Notes under the pieces: generated by a model
What the model was told of the DNA's origin: nothing
The model's database searches: none
The model's input: only the letters and a program-made list of their open reading frames with translations
Shown: positions 10,401-18,991 of the stretch, in pieces
Layout: the number at the start of each line of letters is the position of its first letter
Position numbering within the stretch: the stretch's first letter is position 1
DNA from: Chryseobacterium candidae
GTDB taxonomy: Bacteria; Bacteroidota; Bacteroidia; Flavobacteriales; Weeksellaceae
Length of the DNA: 64,000 nt
NCBI RefSeq assembly: GCF_004916905.1
Contig: NZ_SDLV01000061.1
Span: 1-64,000 of the forward strand
Reading direction: 5' to 3'
Position numbers and translations under genes: made by a program

Positions 10401-10564
10401 TTCATCTCATTCGCTGCCTTATTGGTGAAAGTAAGCGCCAGAATATTCCTGATCGACTGCTGTTGATTAGGATAGCGGAGACAAATCATCAGAAGCCTTT
10501 GTACCAGGGCATAGGTTTTCCCGGATCCGGCAGAAGCATTGATGACTGTGTAAGAATTTTGCAT
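7424..10564 (-). CDS. UvrD-family helicase-nuclease (AddA/RecB-like)
   Basis: This 1046-residue SF1 helicase processes double-strand DNA ends. It has Walker A (ASAGSGKT, residues 9-16), a DEFQDTS Walker B, VGDPKQSIYRFRGG, motif V (TIHKSKGLEFPIVF) and motif VI (YVATTRPVEQL). A C-terminal PD-(D/E)XK nuclease follows (GLFVHELL, then RPDRIL and VDFKTG, then a Gln-containing AQVEGYKNIL). The domain order matches AddA/RecB. The AddB-type partner often encoded nearby is not beside it here. The gene is divergent from the paralogous trio. Confidence 0.9.
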   Translation of the reverse strand: MQNSYTVINASAGSGKTYALVQRLLMICLRYPNQQQSIRNILALTFTNKAANEMKERILSWLGNFSAKDYAENTDLKNIQKAFEEQGVKITIDDLHQRSKKLLDYVLHNYSTLNIGTIDRFNSRLVRSFSYELGLAKNFNLEIEAEPFLIEAVDKMLDQIGENETISNSFMDYVDYSLENNERINLNKNLYDSAKEFVKDIHYEHLKSNKSFDDANYENIKNTLRKEIVLNKKQSAELAASSIELFKSRNIDIEDFAQGKNGIGGFFTKVIDFYQQKRAGFPFPTTQEESVINNYRKGASSKSKHKESEIFEILDQLLDNRMKLIILYIETQKKEKVLSALLPLKVNKDIQDELQKIEEENDLVLLSKFNILINENLKNEPSAFIYEKVGAQFQHYFFDEFQDTSELQWQNFVPLRDHSVSTENTSFTLVGDPKQSIYRFRGGESKLMLDIINKKEFSPKEADLLVLKDNWRSARNIVQFNNELYRFHSEGLLEEHQNIFGADAEQNPKSKMDGRVKVNLIENLTNEEFYTDTSERMQKDIQECLNNGFKFSDITILCRGNFDIFSYSQKLGSLKVKYKGEETNIKTISDKGLTLELSNTLKAVIEFLRWELNPKNKHCLIMMMYHLNTLGKIHMPDFTLGMKEILDIEGHEEIVEFIQQKYSLQLKQNNFPRFNLYNFIEYYINEFSVENKETDFLLNFLEMLFNFTQNAGASTKEFLKYWDEEASSYTIQASENIDAVQIMTIHKSKGLEFPIVFIPMMNKNRDSEFTSWFDTNENEALKSVNINQFSKNLEAYDDEILFFNTKNSYKNLIDRLCLQYVATTRPVEQLFFYLQKANKTSNNLELLEFLQTKNPEQADEFDVYEVHPEMLKKYSKEKSSSFKTQNIENLKNINEKSTSIKIATPSKNYQVRNEKVRIGLFVHELLSKINTERDIVKVLDGYALEGQITLEEKNEIQVTLQEIVRTYAEFFDEKWEVINEKDIMISEKGESHIFRPDRILKGEEGYIIVDFKTGEQKAKDEAQVEGYKNILEHLGKKVLKTQIIYL

Positions 10565-10720
10565 TGTTGAAAGAGAATTGAGACTGCAAGTTAGCTAAAA
10601 TTTAAAAGAAATTTTAACAATTTAATCAGTCGATTTAACAGTTTAAATGGTAAAAATTAAAAAGAAATATTAAAACACGTTAACTGTGGTTAAACTTATG
10701 GAATACATTAAAAATAATTT

Positions 10721-10728
10721 TAGCTTTG
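10721..10728 (+). promoter_or_regulatory. -7 promoter box (TAGCTTTG) for the paralogous trio
   Basis: TAGCTTTG fits the Bacteroidetes TAnnTTTG consensus exactly and lies 18 bases before the GTG start of the first paralogue. A weak GTTAAC / GTTAAAC direct repeat at 10679-10695 lies upstream. No good TTTG -33 box is visible. Confidence 0.55.
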
Positions 10729-10746
10729 CTTTATAAAAAATAGCCT

Positions 10747-11493
10747 GTGAAACTTAAACTATTCTTTTTCTTATCCTTTATTCTTTTTATCCACATCCAT
10801 GCCCAAAATTATATATTTGGTAAGATCATTTCCGAAAGCGGTACTGAAATGCAGGATGTGAATGTAGTAAATATAAGAACCGATGAGATAGTAGTATCAA
10901 ACCGGGATGGCCATTTTATGATTTCCGGAAGGCAGGGAGATGAATTACGTTTTATAAAAGCGGGTTATGAGCGTCTTACAAAAATAGTTTCTCAGGAAAA
11001 TACACAATCTCCCATGAATATAAGTCTTGTACGTCAGACTATTCAGATTCCTGAAGTAGAAGTAAAACAAGGGCTTACCGGAAACCTTAAAATAGATTCT
11101 AAACTTTACAATAAACCGAAAAAGGTTGAAAAACTGATCAAAGAAATGGATCAGTATATTGCTCAAAAATCAGATCCCAGAATATTGGCAGCAAAACCCG
11201 GAGAATTTGTACAGCCGAAAGGGGAGGGCTTTTTTATAGGAAAAGTTAAAAATAAATGGGATGATGTAGATTTAATGAAATATATCAGAGCTAGCCTTGG
11301 TGATGATTATTTTACAAATCTTAAAATAGAGAAACCTCTGATAGACCATTTTATATATTATGTTTTTGCAGGTGGCTTCGAAAGGAAAAAAATCCTGAAA
11401 TACGGATTCTGCAGTGAGGCGGATCTGAACAGGTTTCAGCGTTTTGTCCTGACAAGAATTTCATCCTATCGTGCTCCACAAACTCAAAGATAA
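10747..11493 (+). CDS. Secreted carboxypeptidase-like regulatory domain protein (paralogue 1)
   Basis: The 248-residue product has a signal peptide (cut near HIHAQ, residue 19). Residues 22-95 form a CarboxypepD_reg-like beta sandwich (IFGKIISESGTEMQDVNVVN, then SNRDGHFMI, then GDELRFIKAGYERL). A charged C-terminal region of unknown fold follows. There is no TonB plug or barrel, so this is not a receptor. The start is GTG, supported by the signal peptide. It is the first of three adjacent homologues sharing ELRFVKxxxxR and TGDLxxDxxxY motifs, one base apart from the second. Confidence 0.75.
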   Translation: MKLKLFFFLSFILFIHIHAQNYIFGKIISESGTEMQDVNVVNIRTDEIVVSNRDGHFMISGRQGDELRFIKAGYERLTKIVSQENTQSPMNISLVRQTIQIPEVEVKQGLTGNLKIDSKLYNKPKKVEKLIKEMDQYIAQKSDPRILAAKPGEFVQPKGEGFFIGKVKNKWDDVDLMKYIRASLGDDYFTNLKIEKPLIDHFIYYVFAGGFERKKILKYGFCSEADLNRFQRFVLTRISSYRAPQTQR

Positions 11494-11494
11494 T

Positions 11495-12301
11495 ATGGAA
11501 ATAAGATGTATCAAAAGAGTTTTATTTTTGGTGCTTTTTTGTATTGCTTCAGAATTCTGGGGACAACAAAAAATATCAGGAAATGTAATCACAGGCGATG
11601 ATCTGGATTTAGCACCTGTGCTTGTTGTTAATATTTCGGAAAATAGAAGTGTACTAAGTGATATGTCCGGAAAATTTGAAATCGAAGCCAAAGAAAATGA
11701 TGAGATCAGATTTGTAAAAGAAGGATATTACCGTGTTGATAAAAAATTGACCAGAGAAGAGATCAATGCTCCGTTCAATATTATGCTGAAGAAAATGGAA
11801 ATTCAAATTCCAGAGGTTACAATTAAATACAGGCCTACCGGAGATCTGGCAAAAGATAATCAGCACTATAATGAATCCAGAAAACTTCAGGCTCTAAAAT
11901 CAGATATGGAAGACTATATGAGAAGCCCGTTAAATCAGCCTTTACCTGATAATACCGTATCTAAAACATTTACCGGTCATGATTTCAATGCTGGGCAGGT
12001 CAATTTGTTTGGCGTATTTAATGCCGTAAAGAAACTGGCACAGCCCAAGGTTACCAAAGCGAATTACAATGAAACTCAGGATTTTCTCAAAAGAGTCAGA
12101 AATGAAGTGAATCTGAATTTCCTGAAAAAATACGGAATGGATGAAGAACAGATTGATGCATTTCTTCTGTATGCCGACAAAACGCGTTCATTGGCGAAAA
12201 GATACCGAAAAGATTTTAGTATCACTGTCGTTGAATATGAACTTAAAGTTGCCTTCGGGGAATACAGTAAAACACATAAACTGGAAGGAACTCAAGAATA
12301 A
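11495..12301 (+). CDS. Secreted carboxypeptidase-like regulatory domain protein (paralogue 2)
   Basis: The 268-residue homologue has a signal peptide ending near EFWGQQ and the same beta-sandwich pattern (SGNVITGDDLDLAPVLVVN, SDMSGKFEI, NDEIRFVKEGYYRVDKK), then IQIPEVTI and TGDLAKDNQHY. Its start at ATG, one base after the previous stop, is preferred over a GTG eight codons upstream inside the neighbour. The C-terminal third (about 160-268) is charged and helical. The near-overlap argues for translational coupling. The function is unknown. Confidence 0.75.
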   Translation: MEIRCIKRVLFLVLFCIASEFWGQQKISGNVITGDDLDLAPVLVVNISENRSVLSDMSGKFEIEAKENDEIRFVKEGYYRVDKKLTREEINAPFNIMLKKMEIQIPEVTIKYRPTGDLAKDNQHYNESRKLQALKSDMEDYMRSPLNQPLPDNTVSKTFTGHDFNAGQVNLFGVFNAVKKLAQPKVTKANYNETQDFLKRVRNEVNLNFLKKYGMDEEQIDAFLLYADKTRSLAKRYRKDFSITVVEYELKVAFGEYSKTHKLEGTQE

Positions 12302-12316
12302 TATATACCTTAAAAG

Positions 12317-13129
12317 TTGGCTTATATCACTGAAAATATTGAAACATTAAAGCAAAGAAAAATCTTTCTTTTCCTGCTGCTTCTCTGCAGTACTTTTGTT
12401 TTGTCTCAACAGAAAGTAACGGGGCGGATAGTGGATGACAATGGCGAAAATTTAAGTAAAGTGATCGTGATTAACATGTCTACTGATAAGAAAGTATATT
12501 CTGATTCTGACGGTATATTTTCTATTGATGCCAATCCTAACGATGAATTAAGATTTGTAAAAGAAGATTTCAACAGAGTCTCCAGAAGAGTTCTTACCAA
12601 TGGCAATAATTTACCTCTGTTTATTACACTTCGCCAGATTCCCAGAGATGTGGGTGAAGTAAAAATTGTAAAAAAACTCACCGGAGATCTGGAAACAGAT
12701 TCCCGGATAGTGGCCAAAGTAGATAAAGGAGAGCAGGTAAGAGATGCTGTTGGTCTTCCGCAGCCCGTAGGAAAAATGAGGGAAAAGCCGGCAGAAGTGA
12801 AAAGTGTTCTTTTACCCATACTTTTAGGAAACCTCAATGTTCAGGGCGTATATGATCTGATTAGCGGGAAAGCCAGACGGCAGAAAAGACAATACAGATA
12901 TGATGATCTTCAGGAACATATCGCCTGGGTTCGGGATAGAATAGACGATGAATATTTTATCAAAGCCGGAATTCCTGGTGACAGAATTTCAGAATTTATT
13001 CAGTTTTCATTTTTAGCAAAACCTCAGGTAAGAACCTACGTAAAAGCAAGAAATCTTTCCGGAGTTATGCTGAGGCTGGAAGAAACAGCACCTCTTTTTA
13101 TAGAGCGATTACAACAAAATCAAAAGTAA
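12317..13129 (+). CDS. Secreted carboxypeptidase-like regulatory domain protein (paralogue 3)
   Basis: The 270-residue third member of the trio has a hydrophobic signal segment (KIFLFLLLLCSTFVLSQQ), the beta-sandwich (VTGRIVDDNGENLSKVIVIN, YSDSDGIFSI, NDELRFVKEDFNRVSRR), then VGEVKIVKKLTGDLETD. The only upstream start codon that keeps the whole signal peptide is TTG, so the exact start is uncertain. The C-terminal half differs from its siblings. It follows the second paralogue by 15 bases and ends the cluster. Confidence 0.7.
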   Translation: MAYITENIETLKQRKIFLFLLLLCSTFVLSQQKVTGRIVDDNGENLSKVIVINMSTDKKVYSDSDGIFSIDANPNDELRFVKEDFNRVSRRVLTNGNNLPLFITLRQIPRDVGEVKIVKKLTGDLETDSRIVAKVDKGEQVRDAVGLPQPVGKMREKPAEVKSVLLPILLGNLNVQGVYDLISGKARRQKRQYRYDDLQEHIAWVRDRIDDEYFIKAGIPGDRISEFIQFSFLAKPQVRTYVKARNLSGVMLRLEETAPLFIERLQQNQK

Positions 13130-13209
13130 TTTAAATGTTAATAAATTCTTAAAATATTGGAATAAAAATTGATACACTCTTATGGTAACAATCCAAATTC
13201 ACAAATTTT

Positions 13210-13944
13210 ATGAATAAAAACATTTTTGCAGTAGCGATTGCGGCACTAGGTTTTGTCATTGGCCTCGGGTTTTTAGGAAATGCTATTAAAAACAGGAATA
13301 AATCCGAAAATACCATCTCCGTAACAGGGTTAGGAACCAAACAGTTTACATCCGATCTGATCACCTGGTCCGGAAGTTTTTCCAAAAATAATGTAGACCT
13401 GAAATCGGCCTATGATGAACTGGCAATGGATAGAAAAGTAATCAATGACTATCTGCTTTCAAAAGGAATACAACAGAAGGAGATCGTGTTTTCTTCGGTA
13501 GATATTCAGAAACAGTTCAGAAGCTATAATGATTCAAACGGAAATTATGTTCAGGGAGAATTTTCCGGTTACAATCTTACCCAAAAAGTTTCTATTGAAA
13601 GTAAAGAGGTAGGGAAAATTGAAAACTTATCCAGAAATATTACCGAAATTATCAACCGCGGAATTGAATTCACTTCTTCTTCACCAGCCTATTTCTACAC
13701 CAAACTGGCTACAGTGAAACAGGAAATGATCGCCAGCGCCACGAAGGATGCAAAGGAACGTGCTGAGAAAATTGCGGAAAACTCAGGAAGCAGTCTGGGA
13801 AATCTGAAAAAGGCAACCATGGGTGTGATTCAGATTACAGCACCCAACTCCAATGAAGATTATTCCTATGGCGGAACTTTTAATACTTCATCCAAAGAAA
13901 AAGAAGCCAGTATTACCATCAAACTGGAGTATGAAGTAAATTAA
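13210..13944 (+). CDS. SIMPL domain protein (DUF541)
   Basis: The 244-residue product has an N-terminal membrane anchor or signal segment (about residues 5-22, VAIAALGFVIGLGFLG) followed by a SIMPL/DUF541 domain starting ISVTGLGTKQFTSDLITWSG and ending ASITIKLEYEV. The family includes periplasmic and outer-membrane-associated proteins of poorly defined role. It is probably anchored in the inner membrane facing the periplasm. The gene is single and shares a bidirectional terminator with the convergent acetyltransferase. Confidence 0.85.
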   Translation: MNKNIFAVAIAALGFVIGLGFLGNAIKNRNKSENTISVTGLGTKQFTSDLITWSGSFSKNNVDLKSAYDELAMDRKVINDYLLSKGIQQKEIVFSSVDIQKQFRSYNDSNGNYVQGEFSGYNLTQKVSIESKEVGKIENLSRNITEIINRGIEFTSSSPAYFYTKLATVKQEMIASATKDAKERAEKIAENSGSSLGNLKKATMGVIQITAPNSNEDYSYGGTFNTSSKEKEASITIKLEYEVN

Positions 13945-13961
13945 TATAAATATCAGTAAAA

Positions 13962-13990
13962 AAAACGCCGGAATAGCTTTCCGGCGTTTT
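13962..13990. terminator. Bidirectional terminator
   Basis: AAAACGCCGG and CCGGCGTTTT form a ten-pair stem between two convergent genes. A runs and T runs on both sides let it serve either strand. Confidence 0.85.
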
Positions 13991-13995
13991 ATATT

Positions 13996-14508
13996 TTAAG
14001 CATAAATAATTTCATGAATTTCTTTTTTAGCTTCCTCTATATTTTCAGGAGTATAGTTGGCAAGCAGCCATAAGTTTAAAGATTTTTTTCCCTCACCATA
14101 ACTAGGTTGTACATGGGTGGTGTCAATCAGGCTAAAATTATTTCTCTGATAAAAGGAATACCGTCTTGATGCATCTTCGCTCAATTCTGCAGGTTCAATT
14201 TCCAGGATAATACTTGGATAACTTTCAGATAAATGATTCATAATATGAGAACCCAGCTTTTTACTTCTGAATGCTTCAAACACTTCAAAATGTTCTACAA
14301 AAACAAAGGAACTCAGCTTCCATAGGATGAGGTAGCCGATAGCTTCCGACTCATGGATAACAGACATGAATTCCACATAAGGATTTGAAAATAAGCTTTC
14401 AAACTGATCTTTATCTCTTTGTTCGTCTACAGGAAAAGTCGAACTATAAGAACTATAGATTTCCTGAACTCCAGGATCTTCCGCGGAAATAATCGGTAAA
14501 AATTCCAT
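13996..14508 (-). CDS. GNAT family N-acetyltransferase
   Basis: This product of about 170 residues has the GNAT core: YLILWKLSSFVFVEHFEVFEAFRSKKLGSHIM contains the strand 4 - acetyl-CoA loop region (a diverged RxxxxG as RSKKLG), and SFYQRNNF is the usual C-terminal YxxxGF-like element. The substrate is not predictable. I chose the ATG giving MEFLPII; the longer frame begins at TTG and overlaps the upstream gene. Four bases separate it from the PspC-like gene, so the two are probably co-transcribed. Confidence 0.8.
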   Translation of the reverse strand: MEFLPIISAEDPGVQEIYSSYSSTFPVDEQRDKDQFESLFSNPYVEFMSVIHESEAIGYLILWKLSSFVFVEHFEVFEAFRSKKLGSHIMNHLSESYPSIILEIEPAELSEDASRRYSFYQRNNFSLIDTTHVQPSYGEGKKSLNLWLLANYTPENIEEAKKEIHEIIYA

Positions 14509-14512
14509 AATT

Positions 14513-14734
14513 TTATAAATCAAAGACGCTAGGTCTTCTGGTGATGAAAATATCTTTAATCCAAAGGGTGAATGCCAATCCCAGGTAGATCAGAAAGAAA
14601 AAACCAGCTGTTGCAAAAGTGGAATAGATGAAGAAAATTCTCAATTTAGAAACAGGAATTCCCAGCTTAGCCCCCATTCTGGTCAGAACACCAAACCATT
14701 CTCTTTCCATTTTATGACGGATATTACTCAGCAT
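14513..14734 (-). CDS. PspC-like small membrane protein
   Basis: The 73-residue product has the PspC-like pattern: a short amphipathic start, FGVLTRMGAKLGIPVSKLRIFFIYSTF, one strong transmembrane segment (about residues 33-60) and a basic RRPSVFDL end. This small form is common in Flavobacteriia next to housekeeping genes. PspC proteins are linked to envelope stress in other bacteria. Here the role is inferred only from similarity. The start at MLSNIRHK fits the family better than a longer frame that begins 26 codons upstream. Confidence 0.75.
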   Translation of the reverse strand: MLSNIRHKMEREWFGVLTRMGAKLGIPVSKLRIFFIYSTFATAGFFFLIYLGLAFTLWIKDIFITRRPSVFDL

Positions 14735-14828
14735 TTTCAGATTGTTATTTAAAAGTTTGAATCTAATACTCAAAGTTAAGGATTTTTTTTGACAAAGATT
14801 TTTGATTGACAAAAGTGCCCAAATAAGG

Positions 14829-16085
14829 TTATCCTTTTAAAAGTTTGAATCCGATAGCGCACGCTAAGCAGTTCTTCGGCTCGCAATAGGTTTTATAATG
14901 ATAAATTAGACTTTGACTTTCCATTGCATTGCTGACCTTTAATCCAAGTTTTTTCCAGCTTGTAATAATGGTGTTTTTCTCTCCGGCAACAGTTTTGTAA
15001 AGCTCAATAATGTCGTCTGCAATTTTTTCCTGATGATATCTGTAATAAGCATATTGTAAAGGGATTACCGTGTTTAAAATGAGAAGATCTGCAAAATCTT
15101 TACTCAATGTTTTGGGCTGTACTTTGGAAATACTTCCGAAATTAAAATGAAAATCCCAATATTCAGAGGCTTTTATAGATTTGAAAATTGTGTACAGCTG
15201 TTCTGCACTTCTCGCTTCCATAATTTTTGAAAACAAATTCTGATGTTGGTAAAGATCTGCTAATTGAGACAATCGGATGGTTGGGAAATTGGGAGGTCTT
15301 AATCTTAAAAATTTAGGATGAATTTTTACATCAGAAATGGAAAATTTGGCTTTAACGAAATCGAATTCTCTTTTCCATATTTTCATCTGACCGTCTTTAG
15401 GAGCGTCCAGCCATCCTGAAATTCCGAATAGCAGGGCTTCAAGCTGAAGAGGATTCTGACGGATTTTATTGATAATACTGTAATCTACACTTTCTGCAAT
15501 CTGCCTGAAAATAGAAGCATTTACTTTTAAACCAAATGAGTACGCAAAACTGTGAAATAAAACAGCCTCAAAATTATTTTTATATAGATGTAAACTCTGT
15601 TCAAGTTCTGAAGATTTCTCATCCAGCTTTTTCAGGATACTTTCTTCATAAAAATTCAACGGGATTTTTTTCGGATCAAAAATTTTTTCACAGGCAATAA
15701 ATTCATCACCATTTATAAGCTTTTCATATTTCCAAAGAATATTTTTATCGATATAATTTTGCAACTCTAACGTTGAAACCTGCTTTCCGTTAAGTTCATT
15801 AATGTCTGTGTCATGCTGGAATACAACATGGAGAATGATATTCTGGTAATTGGGATCCTGGGAATGATTGTGGAAAATCCAGTCTGAAGAGCGTACATGC
15901 AGTTCTATATTTCCTGCGAGAAGTAAGCCATTGATTTTGATTTTAGCATCAAGAAAATCAGGGCCTGCATTTTTGTTCCATTTTCCGAAATGGATAATCT
16001 CAACGGAATTTCCTTCAATATCCTTGAAGTCAAAATATTTGAAAATCTTATAGTTCCAAAGATATTGAAGTAATTTTTCCGTCAT
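14829..16085 (-). CDS. DUF2851 family protein
   Basis: The 418-residue cytoplasmic protein matches DUF2851, widespread in Bacteroidetes. Landmarks are the N-terminal FGKWNKNAGPDFLDAKIKINGLLLAGNIELHVRSSDW block, which looks nuclease-like but is not established as one, HSQDPNYQNIILHVVF, and a C-terminal Cys cluster, YCEPKNCLACAIGFKLL (three Cys). No signal peptide or membrane segment is visible. The function is unknown. It lies 27 bases downstream of bshA and may share its transcript. Confidence 0.85.
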   Translation of the reverse strand: MTEKLLQYLWNYKIFKYFDFKDIEGNSVEIIHFGKWNKNAGPDFLDAKIKINGLLLAGNIELHVRSSDWIFHNHSQDPNYQNIILHVVFQHDTDINELNGKQVSTLELQNYIDKNILWKYEKLINGDEFIACEKIFDPKKIPLNFYEESILKKLDEKSSELEQSLHLYKNNFEAVLFHSFAYSFGLKVNASIFRQIAESVDYSIINKIRQNPLQLEALLFGISGWLDAPKDGQMKIWKREFDFVKAKFSISDVKIHPKFLRLRPPNFPTIRLSQLADLYQHQNLFSKIMEARSAEQLYTIFKSIKASEYWDFHFNFGSISKVQPKTLSKDFADLLILNTVIPLQYAYYRYHQEKIADDIIELYKTVAGEKNTIITSWKKLGLKVSNAMESQSLIYHYKTYCEPKNCLACAIGFKLLKG

Positions 16086-16112
16086 AAGTATGACGTAAAT
16101 ATAATAGAAATA

Positions 16113-17261
16113 TTATACTTTCGTCAGCTCCTTATTAAAATTTTCTATGGTTGTTCTATACATTTTCTCATAGATAGGAAGAATGTTTTTCAAATCGAAT
16201 TTTATCGCCTGATCTTTCGCATTTTGCTTCATTTTGGCTAAAAGTTCATCATTACTTAACAATTTGATGGTGTAGTTGCTCATGGCTTCCACATTTCCGA
16301 TTTCAGCAAGAAATCCGGTTTCTCCCTGAATATTTACCTCAGGAATTCCTCCCGCATTGGAACTGATGACCGGCGTATAAGCTGCCATGGCTTCCAAAGC
16401 CGCAAGACCAAAACTTTCCTGTTCAGAAGGCAGAAGAAATACATCCGAAAGCTGTAAGATTTTATAAAGATCATTCACCTTTCCTAAGAGACGTATTTTG
16501 GAAATAAGCTCAGGGTTTTCCTCCAGAAACTGATTTACTTTTTCCATGTCAGGGCCTTCACCAATGATAATCAGTTTGGATTTTACCTTTTTTTCCACAT
16601 TTTTAAAGATCTGCAGCACTTCGTCTACACGTTTTACAGGGCGAAGGTTGGATACGTGGATCAGAATCTTTTCATCAGGATTGGCAAACTGTGTTCTCTG
16701 GCACTCAGAACAGTCATCAAATTCAGAATTATCAATAAAGTTGGTAATCACCTGAATCTCTTTTTTGATGTTGAAAAACTGAAGGGTATCTTTTTTCAGA
16801 CTTTCAGAAACTGAAGTAATAGCATCAGACTGATTGATCGAAAATTCTACTGCGTGTTTATAACTGGGGTGCTGACCTACAAGGGTAATATCTGTACCAT
16901 GCAAAGTAGTCACCAACGGAATATCATTATTGTCCTCCTTAAGCATTTGTTTTGCCGTAAAAGCGGCATATGCATACGGAATGGCATAATGTGCGTGTAG
17001 AAGATCCAGCTTGTAAAGATTGACAACCCTGTAGATCATCGAACTTAATGCAATATCATAAGGCTGATACTGAAAAAGAGGATAGGTCTGAACATTGACC
17101 CTGTGAAAGAAAATATTCGGGTTGGTAATGTCTAATCTTGCAGGAAGTGCAGAACTGATGAAATGTACCTCATACCCTTTATTGGCAAGGGACATTCCTA
17201 ATTCTGTTGCTACAATTCCGCTTCCTCCATAGGTGGGATAGCAAAGTATGCCTATTTTCAT
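16113..17261 (-). CDS. bshA: N-acetyl-alpha-D-glucosaminyl L-malate synthase (bacillithiol biosynthesis)
   Basis: BshA is a GT4 glycosyltransferase that joins UDP-GlcNAc and L-malate in the first step of bacillithiol synthesis. The 382-residue sequence starts with the family signature MKIGILCYPTYGGSGIV. It also has LHAHYAIPYAYAA, TLHGTDITLVG and the GT4 C-terminal E-x7-E motif (PSEQESFGLAALEAMA). The presence of BshA implies the cell uses bacillithiol as a low-molecular-weight thiol; BshB and BshC are not in this window. The gene lies 26 bases downstream of the GH3 gene. Confidence 0.95.
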   Translation of the reverse strand: MKIGILCYPTYGGSGIVATELGMSLANKGYEVHFISSALPARLDITNPNIFFHRVNVQTYPLFQYQPYDIALSSMIYRVVNLYKLDLLHAHYAIPYAYAAFTAKQMLKEDNNDIPLVTTLHGTDITLVGQHPSYKHAVEFSINQSDAITSVSESLKKDTLQFFNIKKEIQVITNFIDNSEFDDCSECQRTQFANPDEKILIHVSNLRPVKRVDEVLQIFKNVEKKVKSKLIIIGEGPDMEKVNQFLEENPELISKIRLLGKVNDLYKILQLSDVFLLPSEQESFGLAALEAMAAYTPVISSNAGGIPEVNIQGETGFLAEIGNVEAMSNYTIKLLSNDELLAKMKQNAKDQAIKFDLKNILPIYEKMYRTTIENFNKELTKV

Positions 17262-17287
17262 TAGATTATTATTGTTTTAATTTTGTA

Positions 17288-18991
17288 TTATTTGGTGTTT
17301 GTTGAGGTTGTCACATTTAGATCTAGACCCATTCCAGGCTTCAGCTGATCATTAACCAATACAGGAAGTCTTCCCCATATTTTTGTTTTTCCGTTTAAAG
17401 CATCTGCAGTTGCATTCATAGAATCGTCATTGTTTTCATAAGAAACAAGAACTGTTGAAACTTTTGAAATATCAATATCCTTTAATGCATAAGCACTTCC
17501 GAATACATTCAAAATAACATTTTGATTTTTGGTAAGATCGGAAAGTACTTTTTTAGATTCTGCGGATATTTTATAGGGTTTATAAGCCGTAGAATTGTCT
17601 TTGTGGAAACCTACAATAACTGTAGATCCCGCTGGAATCGTATTAATTTCGCCAGCTTTTTTAATGATGGCATTGTTTCCTAATCGGTTGGCAAAAGTTT
17701 GATAAGGCGCTTCTTCCAGAGGAACATAATAAATCTGTTTTCCTGTAAGAGGAAGTAATTTCTTTTCATCCTTTAATAAAGTCAGGGCATTGGAATAAAG
17801 ATTCTGTACCAATTGGGTGTGAGAATCGTTATTTAAATCTTTATTGATATTTTCAGGGTTCTTAGGAGTGTATTGGGTAAGGCCAAGAAAATATTTTGTT
17901 AGTAAGATCTTTTTCACACTTTCTTCCACTCTGGATTGTGGAATTTCTCCTTTATCAATAGCTTTTTGGATCAGTTTTTTACCTTCAGAAACACCCTGAG
18001 AGAAAAGCATAATATCATTTCCTGCTTTAAAGGCCATAGCATCCAGTTCGCCCGGTTGGTATTTATTCGCTACAGCGCCCATGTTCAGAGCATCTGTAAT
18101 GATTAAACCTTTATATCCTAATTTATTTTTCAGTAATCCTGTAATAATATTTTTAGAAACTGAAGCTGGGATTCCCTTTCCAGATTCTAAGCCTGGAACA
18201 TATAAGTGAGCAACCATTACCCCGCCAATTCCTTTATTCATTAATGCCTTGAATGGAGCCAGTTCCACGGTGTTAAGTCTTTCAATATCGTGAGAAACTA
18301 CAGGAAGATCAAGGTGAGAATCTGTGCTGGTATCTCCATGTCCCGGGAAGTGTTTAATAGCAGCTAATATATTGTTATCCTGAAGACCGTTAGAATAGGA
18401 TAGGGCAGAGCTGATTACATTATTCACTTCAGAGCCAAAACTTCTGTTCCCTATAATCGGATTATTAGGATTGGTATTTACATCTACTACAGGGGCAAAA
18501 TCCCAGTTGATACCCATTCTGTGACAATCTTGTGCAATTTTTGCAGCCATCTGATACACCAGTTTTTTATCCTGAATAGCACCTAATGTCATTGCCCATG
18601 GAAATTTGTGAGCCGTGGCAATTCTCTGATAGAGTCCCCATTCTGCATCCATTCCGATCATTAAAGGAACTTTAGAGGTTCGTTGAAATTCATTCACCAG
18701 ATTAATTTCCCTTGCTGCATCATCCTGCATTAAAATCAGACCGCCTATTTTATCATTCGTAACAATGTTCCTTACCTGGCTGATATAGTCTTCTCCTCTG
18801 TTGGTATATAATGCCACAATAAAAAGCTGTCCTAGTTTTTCATCCTGAGAAAGATTTTTATATGTGGTATCAACCCATTGCTGAGCTTTTTTTACATCTT
18901 CCTTGGAAACATTTTTTGGCTGATATTGTGCCTTCACATTAGGGTTTATCAATGTGACAATAAAGAGTGAAGTATATAATAATTTCTTCAT
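17288..18991 (-). CDS. Glycoside hydrolase family 3, NagZ-like beta-N-acetylglucosaminidase
   Basis: The 567-residue exported enzyme has a signal peptide (KKLLYTSLFIVTLINPNVKAQ). The NagZ signature KHFPGHGDTSTDSH supplies the His-Asp pair that acts as catalytic acid/base in this subgroup, and the nucleophile Asp is in IITDALNMGAV. A C-terminal alpha/beta domain (about residues 390-560) follows, as in long Bacteroidetes forms. It probably removes GlcNAc from peptidoglycan or chitin fragments in the periplasm. The start is the ATG at MKKLLY rather than one seven codons earlier. It precedes bshA. Confidence 0.9.
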   Translation of the reverse strand: MKKLLYTSLFIVTLINPNVKAQYQPKNVSKEDVKKAQQWVDTTYKNLSQDEKLGQLFIVALYTNRGEDYISQVRNIVTNDKIGGLILMQDDAAREINLVNEFQRTSKVPLMIGMDAEWGLYQRIATAHKFPWAMTLGAIQDKKLVYQMAAKIAQDCHRMGINWDFAPVVDVNTNPNNPIIGNRSFGSEVNNVISSALSYSNGLQDNNILAAIKHFPGHGDTSTDSHLDLPVVSHDIERLNTVELAPFKALMNKGIGGVMVAHLYVPGLESGKGIPASVSKNIITGLLKNKLGYKGLIITDALNMGAVANKYQPGELDAMAFKAGNDIMLFSQGVSEGKKLIQKAIDKGEIPQSRVEESVKKILLTKYFLGLTQYTPKNPENINKDLNNDSHTQLVQNLYSNALTLLKDEKKLLPLTGKQIYYVPLEEAPYQTFANRLGNNAIIKKAGEINTIPAGSTVIVGFHKDNSTAYKPYKISAESKKVLSDLTKNQNVILNVFGSAYALKDIDISKVSTVLVSYENNDDSMNATADALNGKTKIWGRLPVLVNDQLKPGMGLDLNVTTSTNTK

